Of a stretch of DNA of 64,000 nucleotides, positions 1 through 7,912 are shown piece after piece. Under the pieces are notes generated by a model, which had not been told where the DNA came from, did not search any database, and worked only from the letters and a program-made list of their open reading frames with translations. The DNA lies in contig NZ_JAMXQV010000015.1 in NCBI RefSeq assembly GCF_024703995.1, positions 186,001 through 250,000 of the forward strand, in the 5' to 3' direction. How positions within the stretch are numbered: position 1 is the stretch's first letter; every line of letters starts with the position of its first letter. This DNA comes from Amycolatopsis iheyensis. Lineage in GTDB: Bacteria; Actinomycetota; Actinomycetes; Mycobacteriales; Pseudonocardiaceae. The translations under genes and the position numbers were made by a program.

Positions 1-592
1 CGCCGAGGCACCCGTGCTGCCACGACGTGGCGTTGACCGCGACCAGCTCCGTGACACCGCCGGTCTCCCGCAGCGCCGGACCGCCCGCGTCCCCCTTGCA
101 GGTGGTGGCGTCCGCGGCGGTGATGGCCAGCGTCGTCGTGGTGCTCGACTGCACGGTGAAGTTCGCGGTGGACAGCTTGTCCGGCACCCAGGTCGTCGCG
201 GTCCGGCCGTAGCCGGCGATCCGCAGTGTTTCGCCGGTCTGGACCGGCGACGTGGCCAGCGCGACCGGCGCGACCGTGAAGACGGGCGCGTCGAGCTGGG
301 CCAGGGCCAGGTTCCGGTCCGCCCTGGGGACCAGCGTGGTGATCTTGGCCGTCCGGCCGCCGACCGTCGCGGTGGCCGTGCCTGGCTGCGCCGGGTCGGC
401 GAAGCAGGACGACGCGGTCAGCACCCACTGCGGTGCGACGAGCGCGCCGGTGCAGGCGCGGCCGGCGCTGGTGACCTTCGCGACGAAGGTGTAGGTCCCG
501 TCGGCGGCTTGGCTGCCACCGGTGATCGCCGCGGCCGGCGTGGCGGTCAGGACCGCCGCTGCCAGTGCCAGGCCGAGAATTCTTGGGCGCAC
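1..592 (-). CDS. Secreted trypsin-fold (S1) pseudoprotease, 3' end outside window
   Basis: The visible 197 codons begin with a signal peptide (Ala-rich h-region, cleavage near residues 21-22) followed by the S1-type mature start ITGG. The fold landmarks of chymotrypsin-like proteases are all recognisable, but each catalytic residue is changed. WVLTASSC (residues 57-64) has Ser62 where His57 belongs, RNLALAQL has Asn94 where Asp102 belongs, and CKGDAGGP (165-172) has Ala169 where the nucleophile Ser195 belongs. A proteolytic role is therefore unlikely; binding or scaffolding is the inference. The GTG start at 592 has GAGGGG about six bases upstream. The C-terminus lies beyond base 1, so an additional C-terminal domain cannot be excluded. 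Confidence 0.85.
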   Translation of the reverse strand, partial: MRPRILGLALAAAVLTATPAAAITGGSQAADGTYTFVAKVTSAGRACTGALVAPQWVLTASSCFADPAQPGTATATVGGRTAKITTLVPRADRNLALAQLDAPVFTVAPVALATSPVQTGETLRIAGYGRTATTWVPDKLSTANFTVQSSTTTTLAITAADATTCKGDAGGPALRETGGVTELVAVNATSWQHGCLG

Positions 593-674
593 GCGGTTCC
601 CCTCATCGACGACGATGCCGGAGGGCTTATCGGTGCGGTGGGGTGAGTGGTACAGACCTGGCTTGTGACGCCGG

Positions 675-1133
675 TCACGCGTGGGTGCGGACCCAGTCGA
701 GCAGTGCCGGTACTGAGCGTTCGATCATGCCGAGGACGTCCTCGAAGCCGTCGTCGCCGCCGTAGTACGGGTCGGGGACTTCGGCTCCTTCCGGGGCGGA
801 TGGGTCGAATGATCGCAGCAGTCGGACCTTGCTGGGATCTTCGACGCGCTCGAGCAGGAACTCGACGTGGCCCTCGTCTGCCGCGAGCAGGAGGTCGGCT
901 TCCAGGTCGTCGCTGGTCACCTCGGTGGCGACGTGCTCTGTCGGGTAGCCGTGGGCCTTCAGGGTGGCTCGGGCTCGCTTGTCGGCCGGCTCTCCGGCGT
1001 GCCAAGGGCCGATGCCGCAGCTTGAGACGCGTACGTCGTCGAGGCCGGCTTCTTCCAGCTTCGCGCGGAAGATCAGCTCGGCCATGGGGGAGCGGCAGAT
1101 GTTGCCCGAACAGACGAAGACCAGGTTTGGCAC
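675..1133 (-). CDS. ptpA: Low-molecular-weight protein tyrosine phosphatase
   Basis: A 152-residue enzyme that hydrolyses phosphotyrosine (or related phosphomonoesters) in the cytosol. The P-loop CSGNICRS starts at residue 8, giving nucleophile Cys8 and Arg14, and the general acid is Asp121 in DPYYGG. Length matches the family (about 150-160). The GTG start at 1133 is chosen because family members begin five to eight residues before the P-loop; the frame stays open further upstream but the extra residues do not resemble the family. It is the likely orthologue of mycobacterial PtpA, and the nearby Nif3/zinc-ribbon/RNase H cluster fits that neighbourhood. Its in vivo substrate is unknown. Confidence 0.9.
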   Translation of the reverse strand: MPNLVFVCSGNICRSPMAELIFRAKLEEAGLDDVRVSSCGIGPWHAGEPADKRARATLKAHGYPTEHVATEVTSDDLEADLLLAADEGHVEFLLERVEDPSKVRLLRSFDPSAPEGAEVPDPYYGGDDGFEDVLGMIERSVPALLDWVRTHA

Positions 1134-1191
1134 TTCGTGAGCGTAACCGGCCGGGAATTCCCTCCGGCACCCCGAAGCTTTGATTGTGACT

Positions 1192-1250
1192 ACGGCCGGC
1201 AGCACCGCGTCAAGGCGGGAAAGATGCCTTGACCCGGCGCCGCCGGCCGT
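1192..1250. repeat. Long imperfect inverted repeat (25-nt arms)
   Basis: Arms 1192-1216 and 1226-1250 are complementary at 22 of 25 positions, with outer ACGGCCGGC/GCCGGCCGT and inner TCAAGGC/GCCTTGA blocks around a 9-nt loop. GTTTT follows on the plus strand. It sits between divergent ptpA and the micropeptide gene. As minus-strand RNA two of the three mismatches become G-U wobbles. Terminator, 5'-UTR structure or operator are all possible; no plus-strand gene ends just upstream of it. Confidence 0.6.
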
Positions 1251-1429
1251 GTTTTGGCTTCGGATCGGGGTGCGGGGGTCTGGGTCCTCGTCGGTGTGGG
1301 TTTGCGTGTTGCCTGCGGCGTTGCGTAACTGGCCGTTCACCCGGTCACCCGCTCGCTCGGCGGTACCAGCCGCCTGCGGCGGGCACCTAGCGTTCGTTGC
1401 GCGAGGACGTGAACCGGAAGGAGAGCGAC

Positions 1430-1492
1430 ATGCACGGGTGCTGCTCCAAGTGCACTGGTCAGGGCTGCGGCTGCTGCGGCAACTGCAACTGA
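1430..1492 (+). CDS. Cys-rich micropeptide, 20 codons
   Basis: A complete 20-residue ORF with seven cysteines in the spacing CC-x2-C-x4-C-x-CC-x2-C; the remaining residues are mostly Gly, Asn, Ser and Thr with one Lys and one His. Translation signals are excellent: AAGGAGAG ends five bases before the ATG. A perfect 13-bp hairpin begins 12 bases after the stop. A gene this short with both signals is unlikely to be accidental. The cysteine spacing suggests soft-metal (Cu, Zn, Cd) or Fe-S binding, like a minimal metallothionein, but it does not match a family I can name. No clear promoter was identified. Expression is unproven. Confidence 0.6.
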   Translation: MHGCCSKCTGQGCGCCGNCN

Positions 1493-1503
1493 CGCGCCAC
1501 CTC

Positions 1504-1533
1504 GGCGCTCCGGCGTCGGAACGCCGGAGCGCC
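1504..1533. terminator. Bidirectional hairpin terminator
   Basis: Perfect 13-bp arms (1504-1516 and 1521-1533) enclose a CGGA tetraloop. It lies between the convergent ends of the micropeptide (stop 1492, plus) and the chorismate mutase gene (stop 1548, minus), so it can serve both. A strong U-tract is absent on either side, as is common in GC-rich actinomycetes. Confidence 0.75.
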
Positions 1534-1547
1534 CTTCCGGTCGACCC

Positions 1548-2102
1548 CTAAACCGCGCACGTTGCCGCGGTTGCCGCGCGCAGCGCTCGGGCGTGCAGGG
1601 CGTCGAAGCGGTGGACCACGTCCGCCACCCTTGCCGCCACCAGCAGGCGGGCCGGGCACGTCCGGGCCGTTCGCAGCTGCCGTGTTGCCGCCAGCTCGGC
1701 CAGCAAGCCCGTATTCATGCGGTCGATCGCCGGGCGGATCTCGGTCAGGTCGGGGCGGGTTGCCGGGGCCTCCGCCGGGTGCTCGGCCCACCTTGCGTGC
1801 AGGCCTCGCTGGACCAGTTTGCTCGCCTCGACCTGCGCGCGGAAGAACCGGACCGCCTCCGCCGGGTCCAGGCCCAGCTCCGGGGCGCGCGCCGCCACCG
1901 AGTCGTAGATCTGCTGCTCTCGGACCGGGTCGTCGATCGGGGACCCGGTGCCGTACTTCGCCGCCGCCACCTGGTCCGCGATGCGGACTCGCTGCGCCAC
2001 CAGGTCCGTCAGCCGCCAGAGGGACGGCGGGGAAGCCGACGCCGGGACCGTGGCCAGCACGAGCGCGGTGATCACCGGCAAGAGCACAGCCAGTACTCGC
2101 AT
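1548..2102 (-). CDS. Secreted chorismate mutase, AroQ-gamma type
   Basis: A 184-residue protein with a clear signal peptide (hydrophobic residues 4-20, ASA cleavage site near residue 24) and an all-helical AroQ domain. It converts chorismate to prephenate outside the cytoplasm. The catalytic helix region around RVRIADQVAAAKY carries the expected Arg/Lys pattern, and two late cysteines (in RTCPAR and at the extreme C-terminus) match the disulfide of the Mycobacterium tuberculosis secreted enzyme. The ATG at 2102 is preferred because the signal peptide starts there. It diverges from the Nif3 gene, with only 31 bases between the two starts. A periplasmic role for this enzyme class is not well understood. 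Confidence 0.9.
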   Translation of the reverse strand: MRVLAVLLPVITALVLATVPASASPPSLWRLTDLVAQRVRIADQVAAAKYGTGSPIDDPVREQQIYDSVAARAPELGLDPAEAVRFFRAQVEASKLVQRGLHARWAEHPAEAPATRPDLTEIRPAIDRMNTGLLAELAATRQLRTARTCPARLLVAARVADVVHRFDALHARALRAATAATCAV

Positions 2103-2133
2103 GAGCCGGGACCGTACATGCGAAGATCCCCGG

Positions 2134-2955
2134 GTGCCCGCACTTTCCGAAATCATCGCCGTGCTGGAGCAGGCGTATCCGCCCGTTCTGGCCGAATCGT
2201 GGGACGCGGTCGGACTCGTCTGCGGTGACCCGGCCGAGCCGGTCACGCGCGTGCTGTTCTGCGTCGACCCGGTCGCCGAGACCGTCGACGAGGCCGTCGA
2301 GCTCGGCGCGCAGCTGATCGTCTCGCACCACCCCCTGCTCCTTCGCGGCGTGCACGGCGTCCCGGCCGACACCGCCAAGGGCGGTCTCGTGCACCGGATG
2401 ATCCGCGCCGGCCTCGCGCTGTACTGCGCGCACACCAACGCCGACTCCGCCGACCCCGGCGTCTCGGACGCGCTCGCCCAGGCCATCGGGCTGCGCGTCA
2501 CCGGACCGCTGGAGCCGAACGAAGACGGCGTCACCGGCATCGGCCGCGTCGGCGAACTGCCCGAAGCCGAACCCTTCGCGACGTTCGTCCAGCGCGTCGC
2601 CGACGCGCTGCCCGCGACCGTCCCCGGCGTGCTCGGGGCCGGGGACGCCGGGCGCCCGATCCGCACCGTCGCGGTGTCCGGCGGCGCCGGCGACTCCTAC
2701 CTGAAGCGGGCCACCGCGGCCGGCGTCGACGCCTTCGTCACCGCCGACCTGCGGCATCACCCCGCCGGTGAGCACCTGGCGAACCCGGGCCCGGTGCCCG
2801 CGCTCGTCGGGCTGACCCACTGGGCCAGCGAATGGCCCTGGTGCGGGCAAGCCTCGGCGGTCGTGGCGCGGGCGTTTGCGAGTAACGTCGACGTTCACGT
2901 CTCCACGCGGTGCACCGACCCGTGGAACGTCCGCGCCGAGCGCACATCGATTTAG
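2134..2955 (+). CDS. Nif3-like dinuclear metal-centre protein (DUF34)
   Basis: A 273-residue cytosolic protein of the Nif3/YbgI family, which forms hexamers with a di-metal site; it is widely conserved and its enzymatic role is still debated. Metal-binding signatures are visible: the double His in VSHHPLLL, HTNAD in the middle, and a C-terminal segment with DLRHHPAGEH carrying His and Glu ligands. The GTG start at 2134 begins the family-typical helix just before the conserved WDAVGL. It is the first gene of a tight operon with a zinc-ribbon gene (9 bases downstream) and RNase H/CobC, the same order as Rv2230c-Rv2229c-Rv2228c of M. tuberculosis. Confidence 0.92.
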   Translation: MPALSEIIAVLEQAYPPVLAESWDAVGLVCGDPAEPVTRVLFCVDPVAETVDEAVELGAQLIVSHHPLLLRGVHGVPADTAKGGLVHRMIRAGLALYCAHTNADSADPGVSDALAQAIGLRVTGPLEPNEDGVTGIGRVGELPEAEPFATFVQRVADALPATVPGVLGAGDAGRPIRTVAVSGGAGDSYLKRATAAGVDAFVTADLRHHPAGEHLANPGPVPALVGLTHWASEWPWCGQASAVVARAFASNVDVHVSTRCTDPWNVRAERTSI

Positions 2956-2964
2956 AGGAGCACC

Positions 2965-3702
2965 GTGAAGGCCGAACCCGCCGTGCAGCGCCAGTTGCTC
3001 GAGCTCGCCAAGGTGGACGCCGAGCTCTCGCGCACCGCGCACCGCCGCCGCACCCTGCCCGAGCTGGCCGAGATCGACGCGGGCGAGAAGACCGCCCGCG
3101 AGCGCCGCGACGCGCTCGTGTCGGTGGAGACCGCCGCCTCCGACCTCGACCGCGAGATCGCCCGGGCCGAGAAGGAGATCGAGTCGGTGCGGGCCCGCGA
3201 GGACCGCGACCGCAAGCTCCTGGCGTCCGGCACGGTCAACGCGAAGCAGATGACGGACATCGAGCACGAGCTGCAGTCGCTCGAGCGCCGGCAGAGCGCG
3301 CTCGAGGACGACCAGCTGGAGCTGATGGAGCAGCGCGAGGCCCTCGGCCTGGACGCGCAGCGCACCGGCGCCGAGGTCGACAAGGCCGAGGCCGAGGTGG
3401 CCGCCGCCGTCGCGCGCCGCGACGAGGCGTTCAAGGACCTCGACACCACCCGCGCGCGTCGCGACGAAGACCGCGAGAAACTGCTGCCGCGCTTCCCGGA
3501 GCCGCTGCTCAAGCTGTACGAGCGGGTCCGCGAGCACAAGGGCATCGGCGCCGCGCTGCTGCGGGCCCGCCGCTGCGGCGCCTGCCAGCTGGAGCTGGAC
3601 CGCAACACCGTCAACGAGATCAAGGGCGCGCCCGAGGACGACGTCATCCAGTGCGAGAACTGCGGCGCGATCCTGGTCCGGACCATGGAGTCGGGTCTGT
3701 GA
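2965..3702 (+). CDS. Coiled-coil protein with C-terminal C4 zinc ribbon
   Basis: A 245-residue protein: residues about 1-185 form a long charged antiparallel coiled coil rich in Glu, Arg and Ala. Residues about 200-240 hold a CxxC...CxxC zinc ribbon (RRCGACQL and QCENCGAI). This is the Rv2229c-like family, of unknown biochemical function; a nucleic-acid or protein adaptor role is usually assumed. A good ribosome site (GAGGAG) precedes the GTG start. Its stop codon overlaps the start of the following RNase H gene by four bases (GTGA), so translational coupling is likely. Confidence 0.88.
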   Translation: MKAEPAVQRQLLELAKVDAELSRTAHRRRTLPELAEIDAGEKTARERRDALVSVETAASDLDREIARAEKEIESVRAREDRDRKLLASGTVNAKQMTDIEHELQSLERRQSALEDDQLELMEQREALGLDAQRTGAEVDKAEAEVAAAVARRDEAFKDLDTTRARRDEDREKLLPRFPEPLLKLYERVREHKGIGAALLRARRCGACQLELDRNTVNEIKGAPEDDVIQCENCGAILVRTMESGL

Positions 3703-4895
3703 CCTTGCACGTCGTCATCGAGGCCGACGGCGGTTCCCGGGGCAACCCGGGGCCGGCCGGCTACGGCGCCGTGGTCAAGGACGGCGACGGCGAGGTGCTC
3801 GCCGAGCGGAAGGAAAGCCTGGGCGTCGTCACCAACAACGTCGCCGAGTACAACGGCCTGATCGCCGGGCTGGCCGCCGCGGCCGAGCTCGGGGCGTCCA
3901 CTGTGGACGTCCGGATGGACTCGAAGCTCGTGGTGGAGCAGATGTCCGGGCGCTGGAAGATCAAGCACCCGGACATGCAGCCGCTGGCCGAGCGGGCCAA
4001 GGAGCTGGCCGCCGGCTTCTCGCGCGTCAAGTACGAGTGGATCCCACGGGCGCAGAACTCGCACGCGGACCGGCTGGCCAACGAGGCCATGGACGCCGCG
4101 GCGGGTGGCGCCACCGCCGGCCGGGCTTCGCGGACCGCCCGGCAGGCCACTCCCCGCGGGGCCGCCACCGCCGCCCCGGACCCGGGCACCGAAACGCCTG
4201 CCCTGCCGAAGCTGCCGACCCGCAAGCCCGACCGCGCGGCCGTGGCCTGGACCGGCGCGAAGGGCACCCCGACGCGGCTCCTCCTGCTGCGCCACGGCCA
4301 GACGGAGATGTCGGCGCTGCGCCGCTACTCCGGCCGCGGCGACGTCCCGCTCACCGAGCTGGGCCGCACGCAGGCCGCGGCGGCGGCGAAGCGGCTCGCC
4401 GCGATGGACGGCCTGGTCGTCGACGGCGAGGCGGTCCCGATCATCGCCTCGCCGCTCACCCGGACGAAGCAGACCGCGCAGGCCGTCGCCGACGCGCTCG
4501 GCGGCCGCGTCGAGACCCACCCGGGCCTCATCGAGACCGACTTCGGCGACTGGGAGGGGCTGACGTTCGCCGAAGCCGCCGACCGCGACCCGGAGCTGCA
4601 CTCCTCGTGGCTGGGCGACAGCTCCGTGCCGCCGCCGGGCGGGGAGAGCTTCGACGTCGTGCACCGGCGCGTCCGCAAAGCGCGCGACGAGCTCATCGCC
4701 GAGCACGGCGGCAAGACGTTGGTGCTGGTCAGCCACGTGACGCCGATCAAGACGCTGCTCCGGATGGGCCTCGACGCCGGGCCGCAGCTGCTGTTCCGGC
4801 TGCACCTGGACCTGGCGTCGCTGTCGATCGTCGAGTTCTACCCCGACGGGAACGCGTCGGTCCGGCTGGTCAACGACACGTCCCACCTGGTCTGA
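3699..4895 (+). CDS. Bifunctional RNase HI / alpha-ribazole phosphatase-like (CobC) protein
   Basis: A 398-residue fusion. Residues about 1-135 are RNase HI, degrading RNA in RNA/DNA hybrids; its acidic ligands appear in IEADGGSRGNPG, NNVAEYNG, VRMDSKLVVEQ and HADRLANEA. A Pro/Ala-rich linker (about 135-185) leads to a histidine phosphatase domain starting with LLLRHGQTEMS, whose second His lies in LVSHVTPIK. The same architecture is known for mycobacterial Rv2228c, where both activities have been shown. The GTG start overlaps the preceding stop. The physiological reason for joining cobalamin-pathway and RNA-hybrid activities is not evident from sequence. Confidence 0.93.
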   Translation: MTLHVVIEADGGSRGNPGPAGYGAVVKDGDGEVLAERKESLGVVTNNVAEYNGLIAGLAAAAELGASTVDVRMDSKLVVEQMSGRWKIKHPDMQPLAERAKELAAGFSRVKYEWIPRAQNSHADRLANEAMDAAAGGATAGRASRTARQATPRGAATAAPDPGTETPALPKLPTRKPDRAAVAWTGAKGTPTRLLLLRHGQTEMSALRRYSGRGDVPLTELGRTQAAAAAKRLAAMDGLVVDGEAVPIIASPLTRTKQTAQAVADALGGRVETHPGLIETDFGDWEGLTFAEAADRDPELHSSWLGDSSVPPPGGESFDVVHRRVRKARDELIAEHGGKTLVLVSHVTPIKTLLRMGLDAGPQLLFRLHLDLASLSIVEFYPDGNASVRLVNDTSHLV

Positions 4896-5079
4896 CCCAC
4901 CGAAATGTGGGGTGGATCACGCTCAATGCCGACGCGTGGCCGACCCCGGATGGGGTATTGGCTACAGTGTCTCGACCGCGTCGCCGCGGTGGCGGGCCCA
5001 CTGACGGGCTCACTTCATGGGGCGCCAGCTCGCGCGTATCCCACCGGCAGAAGCCTGCGGGCGGAACAGTGACGAGGAC

Positions 5080-6822
5080 ATGACGGCTAGCGCACTCACC
5101 GAGACCTCCCCGAGCGACGTCCCCGAGGACCCGGCGCCCGCGACGACCACGCGCGGCTGGGGCGCGCGCCTGGCGCCGGTGCTGGCCGTGCTCGCCGGCG
5201 TCGCGGCGGTCGCCGTCCACGCCACCCGCTACGGCCACTGGATCGTCGACGACGCCGCCATCACCTTCTCCTACGCCCGCAGCTTCGCCGACGGCCTCGG
5301 CCCGGTGCTGCAGCCGGGCGCCCCGCCGGTCGAGGGCTTCTCCGACCCGACCTGGATGGTGCTGCTCGGCCTCGGCAAGGTCGTCGGCCTGTTCGACCAC
5401 GGCCTGCTGTTCGGCCTCCCGGACTACGTGCTGTTCCCGAAGGCGCTCGGCCTGTTGTTCACCGGCGGCATCCTGACGGCCTGCTACATCGCGGCGAAGC
5501 AGATCTTCGAGCGCTTCGCGTGGCTGGCCACCCTGGTCGTCGGCCTCACGCTGGCGACGATCCCGTCGTTCGTCATCTGGGTCGTCTCGGGCCTGGAGAA
5601 CTCGCTGTTCGCGTTCGCGGTCGTCACGCTGGCGGTCACGCTGTTCGTCTCGGTCCAGCGCGAAAAGCTCCTGACGCCGAAGGTCGCGATCTGGGCGGGC
5701 GTCATGGTCGCGTTCGCCGCGCTGACCCGGCCGGAAGGCCTGATCTACGCGGGCGCGTACCCGCTGGCCGCGCTGCTCCTGCTGCGCGGCGGCCTGTTCT
5801 GGAAGAGCTTCCGGCTGGCGCTGCTGTCGGTGGCGGCGTTCGCCGTGCCGTTCGGCGCGTACGTCGTCTGGCGGCACGCGGAGTTCGGGCGGCTGCTGGC
5901 GAACCCGTCGGTCGCGAAGCAGCAGGGCCTGCCCGGGTTCGACGCGCTCAAGCGGCCGTTCGAACTGGTCGAGTACGCCGGCTGGGCGGGCGTGGTCCTG
6001 CTCGCCGCGGTGATCGTGTTCGCGCTGGTCAAGGCACCGTGGCGGCGGCCGCTGATCGCCCTGCTCGTGCCGCTGGCGTTGGGGATCATCGCGTACGGCG
6101 TGATGGTCGCCGACTGGATGTACCAGCACCGGTTCGCCAGCCCGATCTGGCCGCTGGCGGTCATCGCGGGCACGTTGTCGGCCGGTGAGCTGCTCCGCCG
6201 TCGCCGGGCGCTGCTGCGCGTCGGTGTGGTCGTGGTGCTGGTGGGGGCGTTCGTCCCGTCGGCCATCGGGTTCGCGCAGGCGGCGGACAAGTTCGCGGGC
6301 AACCCGAACATCACGGCGTGCCTGGTGGCGGACCGCTTCGGCCGCGGCTTCAACACGTACGCCGACATCCTGGGCATCCAGAAGGCGTCGCTGCTGCTGC
6401 CGGACCTCGGCGGGTCGTCGATGACCAGCCGGCTGGACCTGGTCGACATGGCGGGCCTGGTCAACAAGCCGATCGCGGACCTCGTCCACGACGGTGACAT
6501 CCCGGGCCTGCGGAACTACGTGTTCGACACGGTGAAGCCGACGTTCATCCACTCGTGGGGCCCGTGGGCGGCGGGCAACGGCATCGCGCTGGATCCGCGC
6601 CTGGACCGCGACTACGTGCTGATCTATTCGTCGCCGATCGAGGGCCTGCGCAACGGCGACTGGGTCCGCAAGGACGCGGTGACGGACCCGGCCAAGCTGA
6701 AGGCGGCACAGGACTACGCGGCGAAGACGATCCCGGCGGTGGCGGCGGACCGCTTCGGCGGCCCACTGGACGACTGCGGCCCGACGATGAAGCCGGGCCA
6801 GACGATCACGATGCCGAACTGA
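5080..6822 (+). CDS. GT-C fold polytopic membrane glycosyltransferase (arabinofuranosyltransferase-like)
   Basis: A 580-residue integral membrane protein with about ten hydrophobic segments between residues 30 and 400 and an extracytoplasmic C-terminal domain. Just after the first segment is the Asp pair WIVDDAAITF (Asp57/Asp58), the position of the catalytic acid in GT-C enzymes, followed by VEGFSDPTW, resembling the VEG[YF] motif of actinobacterial AftB-type transferases that use decaprenyl-phospho-arabinose. The sugar and acceptor are not certain. The ATG at 5080 is chosen for the GAGG just upstream. The 184 bases between 4895 and 5080 contain no gene. It appears monocistronic. Confidence 0.75.
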   Translation: MTASALTETSPSDVPEDPAPATTTRGWGARLAPVLAVLAGVAAVAVHATRYGHWIVDDAAITFSYARSFADGLGPVLQPGAPPVEGFSDPTWMVLLGLGKVVGLFDHGLLFGLPDYVLFPKALGLLFTGGILTACYIAAKQIFERFAWLATLVVGLTLATIPSFVIWVVSGLENSLFAFAVVTLAVTLFVSVQREKLLTPKVAIWAGVMVAFAALTRPEGLIYAGAYPLAALLLLRGGLFWKSFRLALLSVAAFAVPFGAYVVWRHAEFGRLLANPSVAKQQGLPGFDALKRPFELVEYAGWAGVVLLAAVIVFALVKAPWRRPLIALLVPLALGIIAYGVMVADWMYQHRFASPIWPLAVIAGTLSAGELLRRRRALLRVGVVVVLVGAFVPSAIGFAQAADKFAGNPNITACLVADRFGRGFNTYADILGIQKASLLLPDLGGSSMTSRLDLVDMAGLVNKPIADLVHDGDIPGLRNYVFDTVKPTFIHSWGPWAAGNGIALDPRLDRDYVLIYSSPIEGLRNGDWVRKDAVTDPAKLKAAQDYAAKTIPAVAADRFGGPLDDCGPTMKPGQTITMPN

Positions 6823-6841
6823 GCCCGGACTCCGCTCGCCG

Positions 6842-7912
6842 GTGACCGCCCTGTTCGAGCACGCGCTGCGCCTGCACCGGCAGGCGCCGGACGCGCCGCT
6901 GCCCCGCGACGGCGAACCGTACCCGGACGGCGAACGGCATCGCCGGCATCGACCGGAGTCCAGGCAGGAGTTCCGCCTCCAAGGCGCCTCCGTCGCGCGA
7001 ATCCTCGACCGGCACTTCGCCGATCCCGACGCGCCGGCCGGCGCCCTCGTCGACGCGTTCCACGACGTGCATGTCCCGATCCACCCCAACGAGCACATCG
7101 GCGCCGCGGCCCGGCGCGCCGAGCCGCGGCGAGTGCGCCGGACCGGCCGATGGCTGGTGCGGCACAGCACCGATCGCTGCTCGGTCACCGTCGGGCTGGC
7201 GCTGCTCGCGGCGGACCACGCCGAGCCGGACATCCCGCTGATCCAGACCATCGGGCTGCTGTCGGACCGCTTCGGGTCGCTGGCCGCCGAAGCGCTCATG
7301 CGTCGCCAAGGCGGTGCGGAAGCCCTGCTCTGGCTGGCTCGGCGCGTCACCGGCTGGGGACGGGTCTACGTCGTCGAGGCCCTGTGCCGGGTGGGCGCCG
7401 GGATCGCCCGGCCGTGGCTGCTGCGCGAAGCCTGCGACGGCGACTTCCTCAACGGCTACTTCGCCGGGAAGGTCGCCACCGCGGCGCACCTGCACGAAGC
7501 CGTCCTCGGCGGCGACCTCGACGACGACGTCGCCGATCACACCGGCCGGCTGCTGCGGATCATGACTGGCTGCGAGGGGATGGGCACGACCCTTGCCACC
7601 TACCCGCCGGCGGCCGCCGTGCTCGCCGCGCACTCGGCGTACCTCGCGACGCAGGCGCCGACCGTGGAGCGGTACCTGGTCGCCGCGAACATCGCCGGCC
7701 CGCTCGCGGAAAAGGCGCCTTCGGAGAACGGATGCACCCCGGCGCAGCGCGACGACGTCGTGCGGCAGTACCTCGCGGTGCTGAACCGCCAGGACTGGTG
7801 CGACGCCGTGCACGCGGGCTTCGACCGCGACGGCGAGTACGCGGCCTGGTTCGTCCCGAACGTCGCCACCCGGCTTTCCTTGCGTGCGTTCAGCTCGCCA
7901 GGCCGAGGCTGA
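6842..7912 (+). CDS. Conserved hypothetical protein, helical-repeat-like
   Basis: 356 residues with no recognised catalytic motif. Residues about 75-270 are mostly alpha-helical with regularly spaced Leu/Ala stretches and Arg/Asp loops, suggesting HEAT-like or armadillo-like repeats. No signal peptide or membrane segment is visible. It starts with GTG 20 bases after the glycosyltransferase stop and has no strong ribosome site, so read-through translation from that transcript is plausible. Its last 23 bases overlap the convergent permease gene. Function unknown; codon use is typical for the window, so it is probably genuine. Confidence 0.65.
   Translation: MTALFEHALRLHRQAPDAPLPRDGEPYPDGERHRRHRPESRQEFRLQGASVARILDRHFADPDAPAGALVDAFHDVHVPIHPNEHIGAAARRAEPRRVRRTGRWLVRHSTDRCSVTVGLALLAADHAEPDIPLIQTIGLLSDRFGSLAAEALMRRQGGAEALLWLARRVTGWGRVYVVEALCRVGAGIARPWLLREACDGDFLNGYFAGKVATAAHLHEAVLGGDLDDDVADHTGRLLRIMTGCEGMGTTLATYPPAAAVLAAHSAYLATQAPTVERYLVAANIAGPLAEKAPSENGCTPAQRDDVVRQYLAVLNRQDWCDAVHAGFDRDGEYAAWFVPNVATRLSLRAFSSPGRG

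Noticed and set aside
1459..3537. Very long open frames antisense to real genes (also 2952-4886, 4870-7350, 23440-26370 and 52859-55993 on the minus strand; 61381-63831 on the plus strand)
   Set aside because: They are produced by GC bias of codon positions in the opposite strand. Their translations are Arg/Pro/Ala/Gly-rich, contain no domain, and the overlapping genes have clear motifs.
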